This document shows positions 43,800-51,801 of a stretch of DNA of 64,000 bases, piece after piece (position 1 is the stretch's first letter; every line of letters begins with the position of its first letter). Made by a program: the position numbers and the translations under genes. Source of the DNA: Prosthecomicrobium sp. N25 (GTDB lineage Bacteria > Pseudomonadota > Alphaproteobacteria > Rhizobiales > Ancalomicrobiaceae); contig NZ_JBBCAT010000001.1 in NCBI RefSeq assembly GCF_037203705.1, forward strand, positions 2,453,418 to 2,517,417, in the 5' to 3' direction. The notes under the pieces are model-generated. The model saw nothing but the letters and a program-made list of their open reading frames with translations. It was not told where the DNA came from and made no database searches.

Positions 43800-44419
43800 T
43801 CGGTTGGAAGCAGAGCCGGACGCCGGGCGAGTTCGGCCTCGAGTTCAGCAATGCGCGTGGTCAGCGGCGCTGACATCGCGCGGATTTCATCGAGTGTGAA
43901 CCGCTCGGTGATGTGCTGTGGGCAGTTCCAGTCGAAGCCCTCGACCGTGATGAGGAAGCCCCGCTCCACGCGCGCCCGGTAATCCGGCAGCTGAAGCCGG
44001 TCAAGCGTCGCCGGGTGATCGAGCCCGACGATTCGAGCCCGACCGAAGAGCTTCAGGCGCGTCTTGTTGGGATAGTCCATGAAGAAAAGCGAGACGCGGT
44101 CGTCAGTCGTCAGGTTGCCGACGCTCACATATTGCCGGTTGCCACGGAAATCCGCGAAGCCGATCGTGCGTTCGTCGATGACCCGCACGAAGCCTGCGGG
44201 CCCGCCGCGATGCTGAATATAGGGCCAGCCCGTCTCGCTGACGGTTGCCATGTAGAGCGAGTCCCGTGCCGCGAGGAAGCTCGCTTCGGCGCCGGTCAGT
44301 CGCTGATTCACGGGCTCCCGTACGCCCTCCATCCGGGCATAGGCCATGCGGCTGCCCTGTTGGTCCTGGATCTTCTTCACTGTTGGCGTGAAGGCGATTT
44401 CCGCAAACTTGTGCGACAT
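43796..44419 (-). CDS. Pyridoxamine 5'-phosphate oxidase-family (FMN-binding) protein
   Basis: 207 aa. The split-barrel pattern is clear: FLAARDSLYMATVSETGWPYIQHRGG, then GFVRVIDERTIGFADFRGNRQY and DDRVSLFFMDYPNKTRLKLFGRARIV, as in PNPOx-like proteins associated with general stress or flavin reduction. The C-terminal helix is long. It may reduce or bind FMN/F420-like cofactors; a true pyridoxal-phosphate synthesis role is unlikely because the PdxH C-terminal domain is absent. ATG at 44419 has a GAGAGGA box. A DUF1348 remnant lies just upstream. Confidence 0.9.
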   Translation of the reverse strand: MSHKFAEIAFTPTVKKIQDQQGSRMAYARMEGVREPVNQRLTGAEASFLAARDSLYMATVSETGWPYIQHRGGPAGFVRVIDERTIGFADFRGNRQYVSVGNLTTDDRVSLFFMDYPNKTRLKLFGRARIVGLDHPATLDRLQLPDYRARVERGFLITVEGFDWNCPQHITERFTLDEIRAMSAPLTTRIAELEAELARRPALLPTE

Positions 44420-44452
44420 GACATCCTCTCACGGGTCGCTTGACCCGCCTTG

Positions 44453-44680
44453 CTAGAGCCCGAGATCGAACAGGCCCGGGTAATCCTGCGGGCGAGCGCC
44501 TTGTGGCCACCGGAATGTCCGGTCGGTCTCTTGAATCGGTTGATCGTTGATGCTCGCGAAACGCAGGCCCATCAGGCCGCGCTCGTCGAAGTCCCGGTTC
44601 TCGTTGCCACCGAACCAATTCCCGCCGACGTCGCGCCATAGGCGTACCGAACGGCGATCCGGTTACCACGCGAGACCCTG
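44453..44680 (-). pseudogene. DUF1348 (NTF2-like) protein remnant
   Basis: Two frames joined: GNRIAVRYAY, then, after a small deletion, WRDVGGNWFGGNENRDFDER and GLMGLRFASINDQPI ... RTFRWPQGARPQDYPGL ending at TAG. This is the C-terminal half of a DUF1348 protein (consensus N-R-I-A-V-R/K-F-A-Y-E-W-x-D-x-x-G-x-W-x-R-x-x-G-N-E-N-W). The first half is missing. Confidence 0.65.
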
Positions 44681-44789
44681 AGCGGGTGTCCTTGGCCTAC
44701 ACTGAAAAATCGCTGTTGGCGGAACCGGGCCGAGTTTCCCGTGGCGCCCGATGCCCGGAAAGGGCATATGTTCGGGCCAGTTACGGAGA

Positions 44790-45335
44790 TCAGGTGGCCT
44801 TGTTCAGATCGATCTTGGGAAAGTCGATATCGATCTGCGTCGCCTTGCCCAACAGATTCGTGAAGATATTCATCGCCACGTGGGTAATGATCTCGATGAT
44901 CTCGCCATCCGAGTGGCCCGCGGCACGTACGTTATCGATTTCGAGCTTGCTTACCTGACCGGTATGCTGGACGAGCGCTCGGGCGAAGGCCAGCGCGGCT
45001 TCCGCTTTGACATCCGTCGAACGGCCCATGCGGTTCGCGAGCATTTCCTCGTTGTCGAGGCCGACCTTGCGGCCGATGGCCGTGTGCGCGGACACGCAAT
45101 ATTGGCAGGCATTCTGCTCGGCGACGGCCAGCGCGATGCGCTCGCGCGTCTTCTGGTCGAGCTGACCAGCCCCGGCGATGCCATGGATGCCCAGGAAGGC
45201 CTTGAGCGCGGCGGGCGAATTCGCGAGCACGCGGATGAAGTTCGGGACCATGCCCAAGCCGGATTGGACGGCATCGAGCAACTCTTTGGCTTCACCCGTA
45301 GCGGTTTGGGGATTGATGACGGCAACACGAGCCAT
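44790..45335 (-). CDS. Carboxymuconolactone decarboxylase / AhpD-like peroxidase-related protein
   Basis: 181 aa from the ATG at 45335 (AAGGAGAG box). Contains KTRERIALAVAEQNACQYCVSAHTAIGRKVG, written in parts: the active CxxC pair is CQYC, followed by S-A-H, as in AhpD and other CMD-fold disulfide reductases. Helical all through, with EIIEIITHVAMNIFTNLLGK at the end (typical of the uncharacterised peroxidase-related branch). It should act on alkylhydroperoxides or as a thiol reductase. Divergent from a LysR gene that likely controls it. Confidence 0.9.
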   Translation of the reverse strand: MARVAVINPQTATGEAKELLDAVQSGLGMVPNFIRVLANSPAALKAFLGIHGIAGAGQLDQKTRERIALAVAEQNACQYCVSAHTAIGRKVGLDNEEMLANRMGRSTDVKAEAALAFARALVQHTGQVSKLEIDNVRAAGHSDGEIIEIITHVAMNIFTNLLGKATQIDIDFPKIDLNKAT

Positions 45336-45463
45336 GGGGCTCTCTCCTTCTGACATTGTGCGGCAGGCCATGGGGCCCCGCTGAGGCATAAAATGGCTCT
45401 ACATCCCTGTTGAAAGAATACGCGACGTATGGAATTCATTGTTCCTCAGAGAGGAATAATTCC

Positions 45464-46420
45464 GTGGATCGCTTGCACGAGATCGAAGTCTTCGTCTCGG
45501 TGGCTGATGCGGGCAGCTTCGCCAAGGCCGGGGCGCGCATGCGCCTGTCGCCGCCCGCCGTCACCCGCGCCATTTCGGCGCTGGAAGACCGGCTCGGCGC
45601 CCGTGTGTTCAACCGGACCACCCGCAGCCTGACGATCACGGACGTCGGTCAGCGCTTCCTCGAGAATGCCCGGCGGATCCTCATCGATCTCGATACCGCA
45701 GAGAAGGAGGCGGTCGGCGAGACATCGGTGCCGCATGGGCATCTCACCGTCACGGCCTCCGTCACCTTCGGCCGTTCGGCTTTGACACCGGTAGTGACGG
45801 CTTTCCTCAACCAGTACTCGCGCATCTCAGTCTCGGTCCTGCTGCTCGATCGCATCACCAATCTGATCGAAGAGGGGATCGACGTCGCAGTGCGCATCGG
45901 GCCGCTGTCGGATTCGAACCTCGTGGCCAAGAAGGTCGGATCGGTGCGCCGGATCCTCGTGGCGAGCCCGGACTACCTCGCCCGGCGCGGCACGCCATTG
46001 TCCCCGGCCGATCTGCGTCGCCATTCGATGATCGCCTTCACCGGGCTGATGCCCAATCGCGAGTGGCGCTTCATGGATGGCCGGAGCGGCCACAGCGTGT
46101 CCTTCATGCCGCGCCTTGAGATCAACGACGCCGTTGCGGCCATTGCGTCGGCAGAAAACGGCGACGGCATCACGATCGCGCTGTCCTACATGGTGGCCGA
46201 CAAAATCCGAGATGGTCGGCTGGTCCCCGTTCTGGACGCGCACGCGCCGGCTGCAGTGCCGGTAAGCCTCGTTTATCAGCAGAACCGGCTGATCTCGCCG
46301 AAGGTGCGCACCTTCGTGGATTTTGCGACGCCACGCCTGCGCAAGATCCTGGCCGATCTGGTCATTCCAGCTGTTGACCCGTCGACGGTCACGGTCTCTC
46401 AGGATCGCTCAGCGGACTGA
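45464..46420 (+). CDS. LysR-family transcriptional regulator
   Basis: 318 aa from a GTG at 45464, supported by GAGAGGA upstream; the winged helix begins directly (VFVSVADAGSFAKAGARMRL then VTRAISALEDRLGARVFNRT). The effector domain has GIDVAVRIGPLSDSNL and RRILVASPDYLARRG, as in the CrgA/DsdC-like branch. It faces the AhpD-like gene with 128 bases between starts; a TTCCT-N5-AGGAA inverted repeat at 45442-45456 overlaps its own ribosome site. Likely activates the AhpD-like gene in response to an oxidant or quinone (inference). Confidence 0.9.
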   Translation: MDRLHEIEVFVSVADAGSFAKAGARMRLSPPAVTRAISALEDRLGARVFNRTTRSLTITDVGQRFLENARRILIDLDTAEKEAVGETSVPHGHLTVTASVTFGRSALTPVVTAFLNQYSRISVSVLLLDRITNLIEEGIDVAVRIGPLSDSNLVAKKVGSVRRILVASPDYLARRGTPLSPADLRRHSMIAFTGLMPNREWRFMDGRSGHSVSFMPRLEINDAVAAIASAENGDGITIALSYMVADKIRDGRLVPVLDAHAPAAVPVSLVYQQNRLISPKVRTFVDFATPRLRKILADLVIPAVDPSTVTVSQDRSAD

Positions 46421-46508
46421 GACATCCAGCCTCGCGAAGTGCGAACGACGAACGACCAAATGATCGGCGGCGTCGGAAGCGACCGATGGTGGCAGAGTCC
46501 GAATAGGT

Positions 46509-46745
46509 GTGCCCACACTTGGCCTCGCCGGCACGGCGGCCGTCGGTCCTGCCGAAACGGCGGTATCAGGCCCGCCGCTCGTGATTGTCCTTCGGTCTGT
46601 CCTTTCGTGGTGTCTCCTTATGGAGATAATCGGTTGCCTGCCGAGCTGGTTCATCGTGGGTGCAGTGGGCGCGTTCGGAGCCGTGCTCGCTACGGCGGTT
46701 GGTGTATTGATGGCGTGTGTCGAGAAAAGGTGGAGCGGACATTGA
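46509..46745 (+). CDS. Small two-span membrane protein coupled to the histidine kinase
   Basis: 78 aa from a GTG at 46509. Two hydrophobic spans, about residues 23-45 (PLVIVLRSVLSWCLLMEIIG) and 48-70 (FIVGAVGAFGAVLATAVGVL). Its stop overlaps the TTG start of the kinase gene (TTGA), indicating translational coupling. It has no recognised family. It may be an accessory subunit of the sensor or help its membrane insertion. Confidence 0.55.
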   Translation: MPTLGLAGTAAVGPAETAVSGPPLVIVLRSVLSWCLLMEIIGCLPSWFIVGAVGAFGAVLATAVGVLMACVEKRWSGH

Positions 46746-48343
46746 ACGCCACCCCACGGGCTGCCGCCGTCGATCACGTCCTGATTTCGACAACGGCTCC
46801 GAACCGCAGTCAGGTTTGGCTTGCGGTCGGCGTCGTCGTCTCGCTGTTCGCCGCGATGGCGGGCGTTGCACCCTACGCATCCCAATCTCTGCCGAACACG
46901 GAAGTCTTGCTCCCGGCCTATGCGGCGGGTGTGCTCGTGATCGAATTGATCACGTCAGCACTCCTGGTTTCGCTGTTCCATGTTCAGCGCTGCCGGGCCA
47001 TTTTGTTGCTTGCGTCCGGATACTTGTTCTCGGGGACGCTGATCGTGCCCTGGGTGCTGACCTATCCCGGCTTGTTCAACTCGTTCGGAATCGACGAGGG
47101 CCTTCAAAGCACCGCCGCGATTGCGGCCCTGCGACGACTGGGGTTCCCGCTCTTCATTCTGGCCTATGCCGTGCTCAGCGAGCGATCCTATGCGGGCGGC
47201 TCGGTTCGGCTGGCGATCCTGGGCATGATCGCAGCCGTCGCCGCGGTTGTCTGCCTGACGACCTGGCTAGTCTTCTCGAACGATCGGCATTTGCCGGACT
47301 TCATGATCGATGCCCGCAACGTCGGTTTGCTCTGGCGATACATTCCCGTCCTTGCGGGCCTCATCTATCTCGCGGGAATGGTGGCCCTCTCGCTGCGCTT
47401 CCGAACCATCCTCGACCTCTGGCTCATGGTCGTCCTGGTGACGCTGTTGATCGAAGTCGTGCAGATTTCCTACCTCGGGTCCGGCGTTCGCCTAGGTGTC
47501 GGCTGGTGGGCGGGGCGCCTGTTCGGACTGGCGTCCGCCAGCATCGTGCTTGTCGTACTGCTGTCGGAGACGACGGCGGTCTATACGCGCCTCGCCAGAT
47601 CCGAAGCCGCCCAACGACGAACGCGCCAGAATCGTCTGACCGCCATGGAGGCGTTGTCCGCTTCGATCGCGCACGAGGTCAATCAGCCGCTCGCCAGCAT
47701 GGTCACCAATGCGGACGCCGGCCTTCGATGGCTGGACAAGGCCGACCCGCATCTCGACGAGGCCAAGGCGGCGATGAAGCGGATCGTCGACGAGGGCCAT
47801 CGCGCCAGCAAGATCGTGTCCAGCATCCGCACCATGTTCATGAAAAGCGCGCGGGAGCGGGAACGGCTCGATGTGAACGACCTGATCGTCCAGGTCATCA
47901 AGGCCAGCGAGGCTGATGCGCGGCTGGGGCGTGTGTCGGTCAACCTGGACCTCGACCGCGGGGCGCCCCATGTGATCGGAAATGCCGTACAGCTTCAGCA
48001 GGTGATGTCGAACCTGATCGACAACGCCGTCGAAGCGATGCGGTCGGTTGGCGCGGGGCAGCGGACCCTGCGCCTCGTGACGCGACAACTGGATCATGGC
48101 GATGTGCTCGTCAGCGTCGAGGATACGGGATCGGGTCTCGATGCGGCGCATCTCGAGCGGATATTCGATCCGTTCTTCACGACCAAACCCGATGGGATGG
48201 GCATGGGGCTGATGTTCTGCCGCACGGTGATCGATGCCCATGGCGGCCGTCTGTGGGCAGGGCCCAACAGCCCGCGAGGCGCCGCCTTCCGATTTTCGCT
48301 CCCGCCGGCCATCAACGTCGACACAGGCAGGGAGGAGGAATGA
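46742..48343 (+). CDS. Membrane-bound sensor histidine kinase (MASE-type sensor)
   Basis: 533 aa from a TTG at 46742 (GGTGGAG box). The first 275 residues hold about eight hydrophobic spans in the style of MASE4-type integral sensor domains. The dimerisation/phosphoacceptor segment has ASIAHEVNQPLASMVTNADA with His311; this HEVNQPL form is typical of FixL/TodS-like kinases. ATP-binding motifs follow: VMSNLIDNAVEAM (N box), VEDTGSGLD (G1), FDPFFTTKPDGMGMGL (F and G2). It phosphorylates the FixJ-type regulator encoded next, which overlaps it by 4 bases. The signal is unknown but probably membrane-associated. Confidence 0.92.
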   Translation: MNATPRAAAVDHVLISTTAPNRSQVWLAVGVVVSLFAAMAGVAPYASQSLPNTEVLLPAYAAGVLVIELITSALLVSLFHVQRCRAILLLASGYLFSGTLIVPWVLTYPGLFNSFGIDEGLQSTAAIAALRRLGFPLFILAYAVLSERSYAGGSVRLAILGMIAAVAAVVCLTTWLVFSNDRHLPDFMIDARNVGLLWRYIPVLAGLIYLAGMVALSLRFRTILDLWLMVVLVTLLIEVVQISYLGSGVRLGVGWWAGRLFGLASASIVLVVLLSETTAVYTRLARSEAAQRRTRQNRLTAMEALSASIAHEVNQPLASMVTNADAGLRWLDKADPHLDEAKAAMKRIVDEGHRASKIVSSIRTMFMKSARERERLDVNDLIVQVIKASEADARLGRVSVNLDLDRGAPHVIGNAVQLQQVMSNLIDNAVEAMRSVGAGQRTLRLVTRQLDHGDVLVSVEDTGSGLDAAHLERIFDPFFTTKPDGMGMGLMFCRTVIDAHGGRLWAGPNSPRGAAFRFSLPPAINVDTGREEE

Positions 48344-48981
48344 GGAGCGAAACCGCCGTTGTCTTCGTCATCGATGACGATCCGGCCATGCGGGTGTCCA
48401 TCGAGAGCCTGTTGCGCTCCGTCGGCCACTCTGTTCGCTCGTTCGGTTCGCCGGCGGAGTTCCTGGGGACTCCGCCGCACGATGGTCCCGGTTGCCTTGT
48501 GCTCGACGTCCGATTGCCCGGGATCAGCGGATTGGAGTTCCAGCGCGAACTGAAGCTGACGCTCAGGACCATTCCGGTCGTCTTCATCACCGGCCACGGC
48601 GACGTGCCGATGTCCGTCGCGGCCATGAAGGCCGGTGCCATCGAATTCCTGACCAAGCCGTTCCGCGACCAGGACCTGCTCGATGCCGTCCACCGGGGGC
48701 TCGCCATCCATGCCGTCCGGGACGCCCAGGCAAGAGCCGACGCGGAACTCGCCGGCCGCTTCGAAACGCTGACCCCACGAGAGCGTGAGATTCTCCCCCT
48801 CGTCACGAGCGGCCTGATGAACAAGCAAATCGCAGCCGAGCTTCAGCTCAGCGAGGTGACCGTGAAAGTCCATCGGGCCCAGGTCATGCAGAAGCTGCAG
48901 GCCACCTCCCTGGCCGACCTGGTCAGGCTTTCGGACCGGATCCTCGACATTGTCGCCAAGCGTCGGACGGGGGACACCTAG
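48340..48981 (+). CDS. FixJ/NarL-type response regulator
   Basis: 213 aa, ATGA overlap with the kinase gene, with a GGAGGAGGA ribosome site. Receiver domain: IDDDP near residue 11, phospho-acceptor Asp56 in VLDVRLPGISGLEF, Thr in FITGHGDVPMSV and Lys in FLTKPFRDQ, the FixJ/StyR style. C-terminal LuxR helix-turn-helix: LTPREREILPLVTSGLMNKQ, then LSEVTVKVHRAQVMQKL. It should activate promoters when phosphorylated, probably including the isochorismatase operon downstream, whose upstream region shares a motif with the region behind this gene. Confidence 0.93.
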   Translation: MRSETAVVFVIDDDPAMRVSIESLLRSVGHSVRSFGSPAEFLGTPPHDGPGCLVLDVRLPGISGLEFQRELKLTLRTIPVVFITGHGDVPMSVAAMKAGAIEFLTKPFRDQDLLDAVHRGLAIHAVRDAQARADAELAGRFETLTPREREILPLVTSGLMNKQIAAELQLSEVTVKVHRAQVMQKLQATSLADLVRLSDRILDIVAKRRTGDT

Positions 48982-48996
48982 GGATAATTGTGACGA
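48982..48996. promoter_or_regulatory. Shared 15-base motif, copy 1 (GGATAATTGTGACGA)
   Basis: Located just after the FixJ-type gene and 97 bases before the orphan receiver gene. It matches 14 of 15 bases with the motif at 49537-49551 in the same orientation. Candidate binding site for the FixJ-type regulator. Confidence 0.5.
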
Positions 48997-49092
48997 GCGG
49001 GCTTCCGGTCCCATGGTGGTCCTGGCGAGCGCGACCGCCGCCCCGAGACGCCAGTCTCAGGTGCCGCCTCGGATGCAAAACTGGACCGCGTA

Positions 49093-49464
49093 ATGGCCTT
49101 GGGCCCACTCGTATCTGTGGTCGACGACGATCTGGCTACGCTCGAGGCGACGGTCAGCCTCGTTGAGGCGATGGGCTTTCACGCAAAGGGCTTCCCATCA
49201 GCCCATGAGTTTTTGAATTCGGACCTGCGATTACTGACCAGGTGTCTGATACTGGATATCCGGATGCCCGGAATGAGCGGCATCGATCTTTTCGTTCACC
49301 TCAGCCGGGCGGGTCGCGCCGTACCGACCATCCTCGCTACGGCGTTTCCCGACGAGGTGACGCGGTCCCGATCCCTGCTGGCTGGCGTAACCTGTTATCT
49401 GCGCAAGCCGTTCCACGCCGATGAGCTCCTGGCGTGCATTCGCGCGGCGCTCGGGATCGCCTGA
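49093..49464 (+). CDS. Single-domain receiver protein (CheY/FixJ-like)
   Basis: 123 aa, a receiver domain and nothing else. VVDDD near residue 10, Asp55 in ILDIRMPGMSGIDL, Thr in LATAFPDE and Lys in YLRKPFHADEL, so phosphorylation should be possible. There is no output domain. It lies 111 bases after the full-length regulator and probably competes for phosphate from the same kinase or relays to another partner, as single receivers do in Rhizobiales. Confidence 0.88.
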   Translation: MALGPLVSVVDDDLATLEATVSLVEAMGFHAKGFPSAHEFLNSDLRLLTRCLILDIRMPGMSGIDLFVHLSRAGRAVPTILATAFPDEVTRSRSLLAGVTCYLRKPFHADELLACIRAALGIA

Positions 49465-49536
49465 GCGCAAGCCGCCGCGACCGAGGCATGGCCAAGGCTG
49501 GACCCTATCCGGCAGGCCAAACCGACCGAACCCACT

Positions 49537-49551
49537 GGATAATTGCGACGA
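49537..49551. promoter_or_regulatory. Shared 15-base motif, copy 2 (GGATAATTGCGACGA)
   Basis: Lies 168 bases upstream of the isochorismatase gene that starts a six-gene operon. One base differs from copy 1 at 48982-48996. Likely part of the operon promoter region. Confidence 0.5.
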
Positions 49552-49718
49552 TCCGGCCCCGCCCGCTACCACTCGTAGCAAGAAGAGGGCCCGCGTTGCC
49601 CTCGGGCACAACACCCTTGCCGGGCTCGCCAGTCCCCGACCGGCTTTCACCGGCGGTCGCGAGCCCTCCCGAGCGCGACCGCGCCCCCGGACCAAACAAC
49701 CGCGACGAGGAGCCTCCG

Positions 49719-50372
49719 ATGGCCATTGCAACGACGACCCCGGGAAAAAATCTGCTCTCGCCGAAGGACCATATCCTGATCATGATCGACTTCCAGTCGC
49801 AAATGGCTTTCGCGACCAAGTCGATCGACGCGGTGACGCTTCGTAACAACGCGGCCCTGGTCTCCCACGCTGCCGCCGGGTTCGGCGTCTCGACCATCCT
49901 GACGACGGTAGCCAGGGAGAGTTTCTCCGGGCCTATGTTCGCCGAGATCTCGGAGGCTTTCCCGAGTCACGCGGTCCTCGACCGGACCTCGATGAATACC
50001 TGGGAGGACCCGGCGGTCGTCGAGGCGATCAACAGGATCGGCAAGCCCCGCATCGTTCTCGCCGGACTGTGGACGAGCGTCTGCATCGTGGGGCCGGCCA
50101 TGTCCGCGCTCGACCAGGGATTCGAGGTCCACGTGATCGCCGACGCCTGCGGGGACGTGAGCGAGGAGGCTCACGAGCGCGCCATGCAGCGCATGATCCA
50201 GGCCGGAGCGCGTCCGATGACGGCGCTTCAGTACCTCCTGGAACTGCAGCGCGACTGGGCGCGCAGCGATACCTACGAGCTGACCACCGGTATCGCGAAG
50301 CGGTTCGGAGGCGCCTACGGCCTCGGAATTACCTATGCGAAGACGATGTTCGGCGCCCAGGAAGGACACTGA
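49719..50372 (+). CDS. Isochorismatase-family hydrolase (YcaC-like)
   Basis: 217 aa from the ATG at 49719 (GAGGAG box). The catalytic Asp is in ILIMIDFQSQMAFATKSI, the Lys-region residues lie in ILTTVARESFSGP, and the nucleophile Cys is in LAGLWTSVCIVGPAMSAL. Length and motifs match the YcaC branch, which forms octamers of unproven substrate. First gene of a six-gene operon with an alpha/beta hydrolase, XapX protein, amidohydrolase, MFS exporter and ring-cleaving dioxygenase; the set suggests detoxification of an aromatic or quinone-like compound. Confidence 0.9.
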   Translation: MAIATTTPGKNLLSPKDHILIMIDFQSQMAFATKSIDAVTLRNNAALVSHAAAGFGVSTILTTVARESFSGPMFAEISEAFPSHAVLDRTSMNTWEDPAVVEAINRIGKPRIVLAGLWTSVCIVGPAMSALDQGFEVHVIADACGDVSEEAHERAMQRMIQAGARPMTALQYLLELQRDWARSDTYELTTGIAKRFGGAYGLGITYAKTMFGAQEGH

Positions 50373-50379
50373 GGCGACC

Positions 50380-51387
50380 ATGTCCGACCCTCACGAGAGA
50401 TCGGAAAGCCCTTCCGCCACCTGGTCCGGGACACCGTCTCGCCGGACCGTTCTGCACCTGGGTGCCGCCGCCGTTACGGCGGCGGTCATCGCGCCGGCTC
50501 ACGCCGAGGGCGCTGCGCCGCAAACCTCCACCAGCAAGGGACAACGATCCATGGCCACCGTGACGACGAAGGACGGCCTCGACATTTTCTACAAGGATTG
50601 GGGCCCGAAAGACGCTCAGCCCATCATGTTCCACCATGGCTGGCCGTTGAGCTCGGACGACTGGGACGCCCAGATGCTGTTCTTCCTTCAGCATGGCTTC
50701 CGCGTCGTGGCCCATGACCGCCGCGGCCACGGGCGCTCCACGCAGGCGAGCGAAGGCCACGACATGGACCATTACGCGGCCGACGCCTTCGCGGTCGTGG
50801 AGGCGCTCGACCTGAAGAACGCGGTCCACATCGGTCACTCGACCGGCGGCGGCGAAGTCGCGCGCTACATTGCCCGCCACGGGCAGCCGTCCGGCCGGGC
50901 CGCCAAGGCGGTCCTGGTGGCCGCCGTGCCACCGCTGATGCTGAAGACGCCGTCCAACCCGGACGGGCTGCCGATCGAGGTGTTCGACGGCTTTCGCAAG
51001 GCGACCGCGGAGAGCCGCTCGCAGTTCTTCCGCGATGTCGCGGCCGGACCGTTCTACGGGTTCAACCGGGAGGGCGCGAAGGTATTGCCGGGCGTCGTCG
51101 ACAACTGGTGGCGCCAGGGCATGATGGGCAGCGCCAAGGCCCACTACGACGGCGTCAAGGCCTTCTCGGAAACCGATCAGACGGACGACCTCAAGGCCAT
51201 CACGATCCCGACGCTGGTGCTGCATGGCGAGGACGACCAGGTGGTTCCGATCGCCAACTCGGCCCCGAAGGCGGTCAAGCTGCTCAAGCAGGGCACGCTG
51301 AAGACCTATCCGGGCCTTTCACACGGCATGCTCACCGTCAACCACGACGTGCTCAATCCCGATCTCCTGGCCTTCGTGCGCGCCTGA
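50380..51387 (+). CDS. Alpha/beta hydrolase, non-heme chloroperoxidase type
   Basis: 335 aa from the ATG at 50380, 7 bases after the previous stop. An N-terminal extension of about 58 residues has a twin-arginine-like export signal (SRRTVLHLGAAAVTAAVI ending APAHA). The hydrolase domain then begins at ATVTTKDGLDIFYKDWGP, with the oxyanion loop HHGWPLSSDDW, nucleophile GHSTGGGEVARY, Asp in LHGEDDQVVP and His in GLSHGMLTV. Cofactor-free chloroperoxidase/esterase family. A periplasmic form is unusual for this enzyme, which is normally cytoplasmic; alternatively translation starts at a later ATG (about 50551). Confidence 0.9.
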   Translation: MSDPHERSESPSATWSGTPSRRTVLHLGAAAVTAAVIAPAHAEGAAPQTSTSKGQRSMATVTTKDGLDIFYKDWGPKDAQPIMFHHGWPLSSDDWDAQMLFFLQHGFRVVAHDRRGHGRSTQASEGHDMDHYAADAFAVVEALDLKNAVHIGHSTGGGEVARYIARHGQPSGRAAKAVLVAAVPPLMLKTPSNPDGLPIEVFDGFRKATAESRSQFFRDVAAGPFYGFNREGAKVLPGVVDNWWRQGMMGSAKAHYDGVKAFSETDQTDDLKAITIPTLVLHGEDDQVVPIANSAPKAVKLLKQGTLKTYPGLSHGMLTVNHDVLNPDLLAFVRA

Positions 51388-51516
51388 GATCCGGAAATCA
51401 CCCGGCGGCTTTTGAACGCGATGATCTCGCCCTGTGCGGACAGGTCGTCGCGTCCAAGCCCCGGTGATCGCCCCGGCAGGGCGCAGCCCGACACCGGGGT
51501 CAGCGAGGCAGGCGGC

Positions 51517-51801
51517 ATGAAACTCTATCTGGCATCCCTCGGCGCGGGCCTGCTCGTCGGCGTGATCTACAGCCTGCTCAACGTCCGGTCTCCGGCACCG
51601 CCGGTCGTCGCGCTCGTCGGCCTGCTCGGGATTCTGATCGGCGAGCAGATCGTCCCCGCCGCTAAGCGGGTCCTGGCCGGAAGCCCGCTCGCGACGGACG
51701 GGCTGCGGGGTTCGGCCGAGGCATCCGACATCGCAGACCGTCCGGGCCGGGGACCGAACAGCGACACCCACGGGCCCGAGCGCGACGGGGCGCCCTCATG
51801 A
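51517..51801 (+). CDS. XapX-domain small membrane protein
   Basis: 94 aa. The first 50 residues are the XapX domain: YLASLGAGLLVGVIYSLLNV, RSPAPPVVALVGLLGILIGE, then Q, two hydrophobic spans separated by the conserved RSPAPP. A polar, disordered tail follows. The function of XapX proteins is unknown; they are often found with aromatic- or quinone-related hydrolases. Stop overlaps the start of the amidohydrolase (ATGA). Confidence 0.88.
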   Translation: MKLYLASLGAGLLVGVIYSLLNVRSPAPPVVALVGLLGILIGEQIVPAAKRVLAGSPLATDGLRGSAEASDIADRPGRGPNSDTHGPERDGAPS

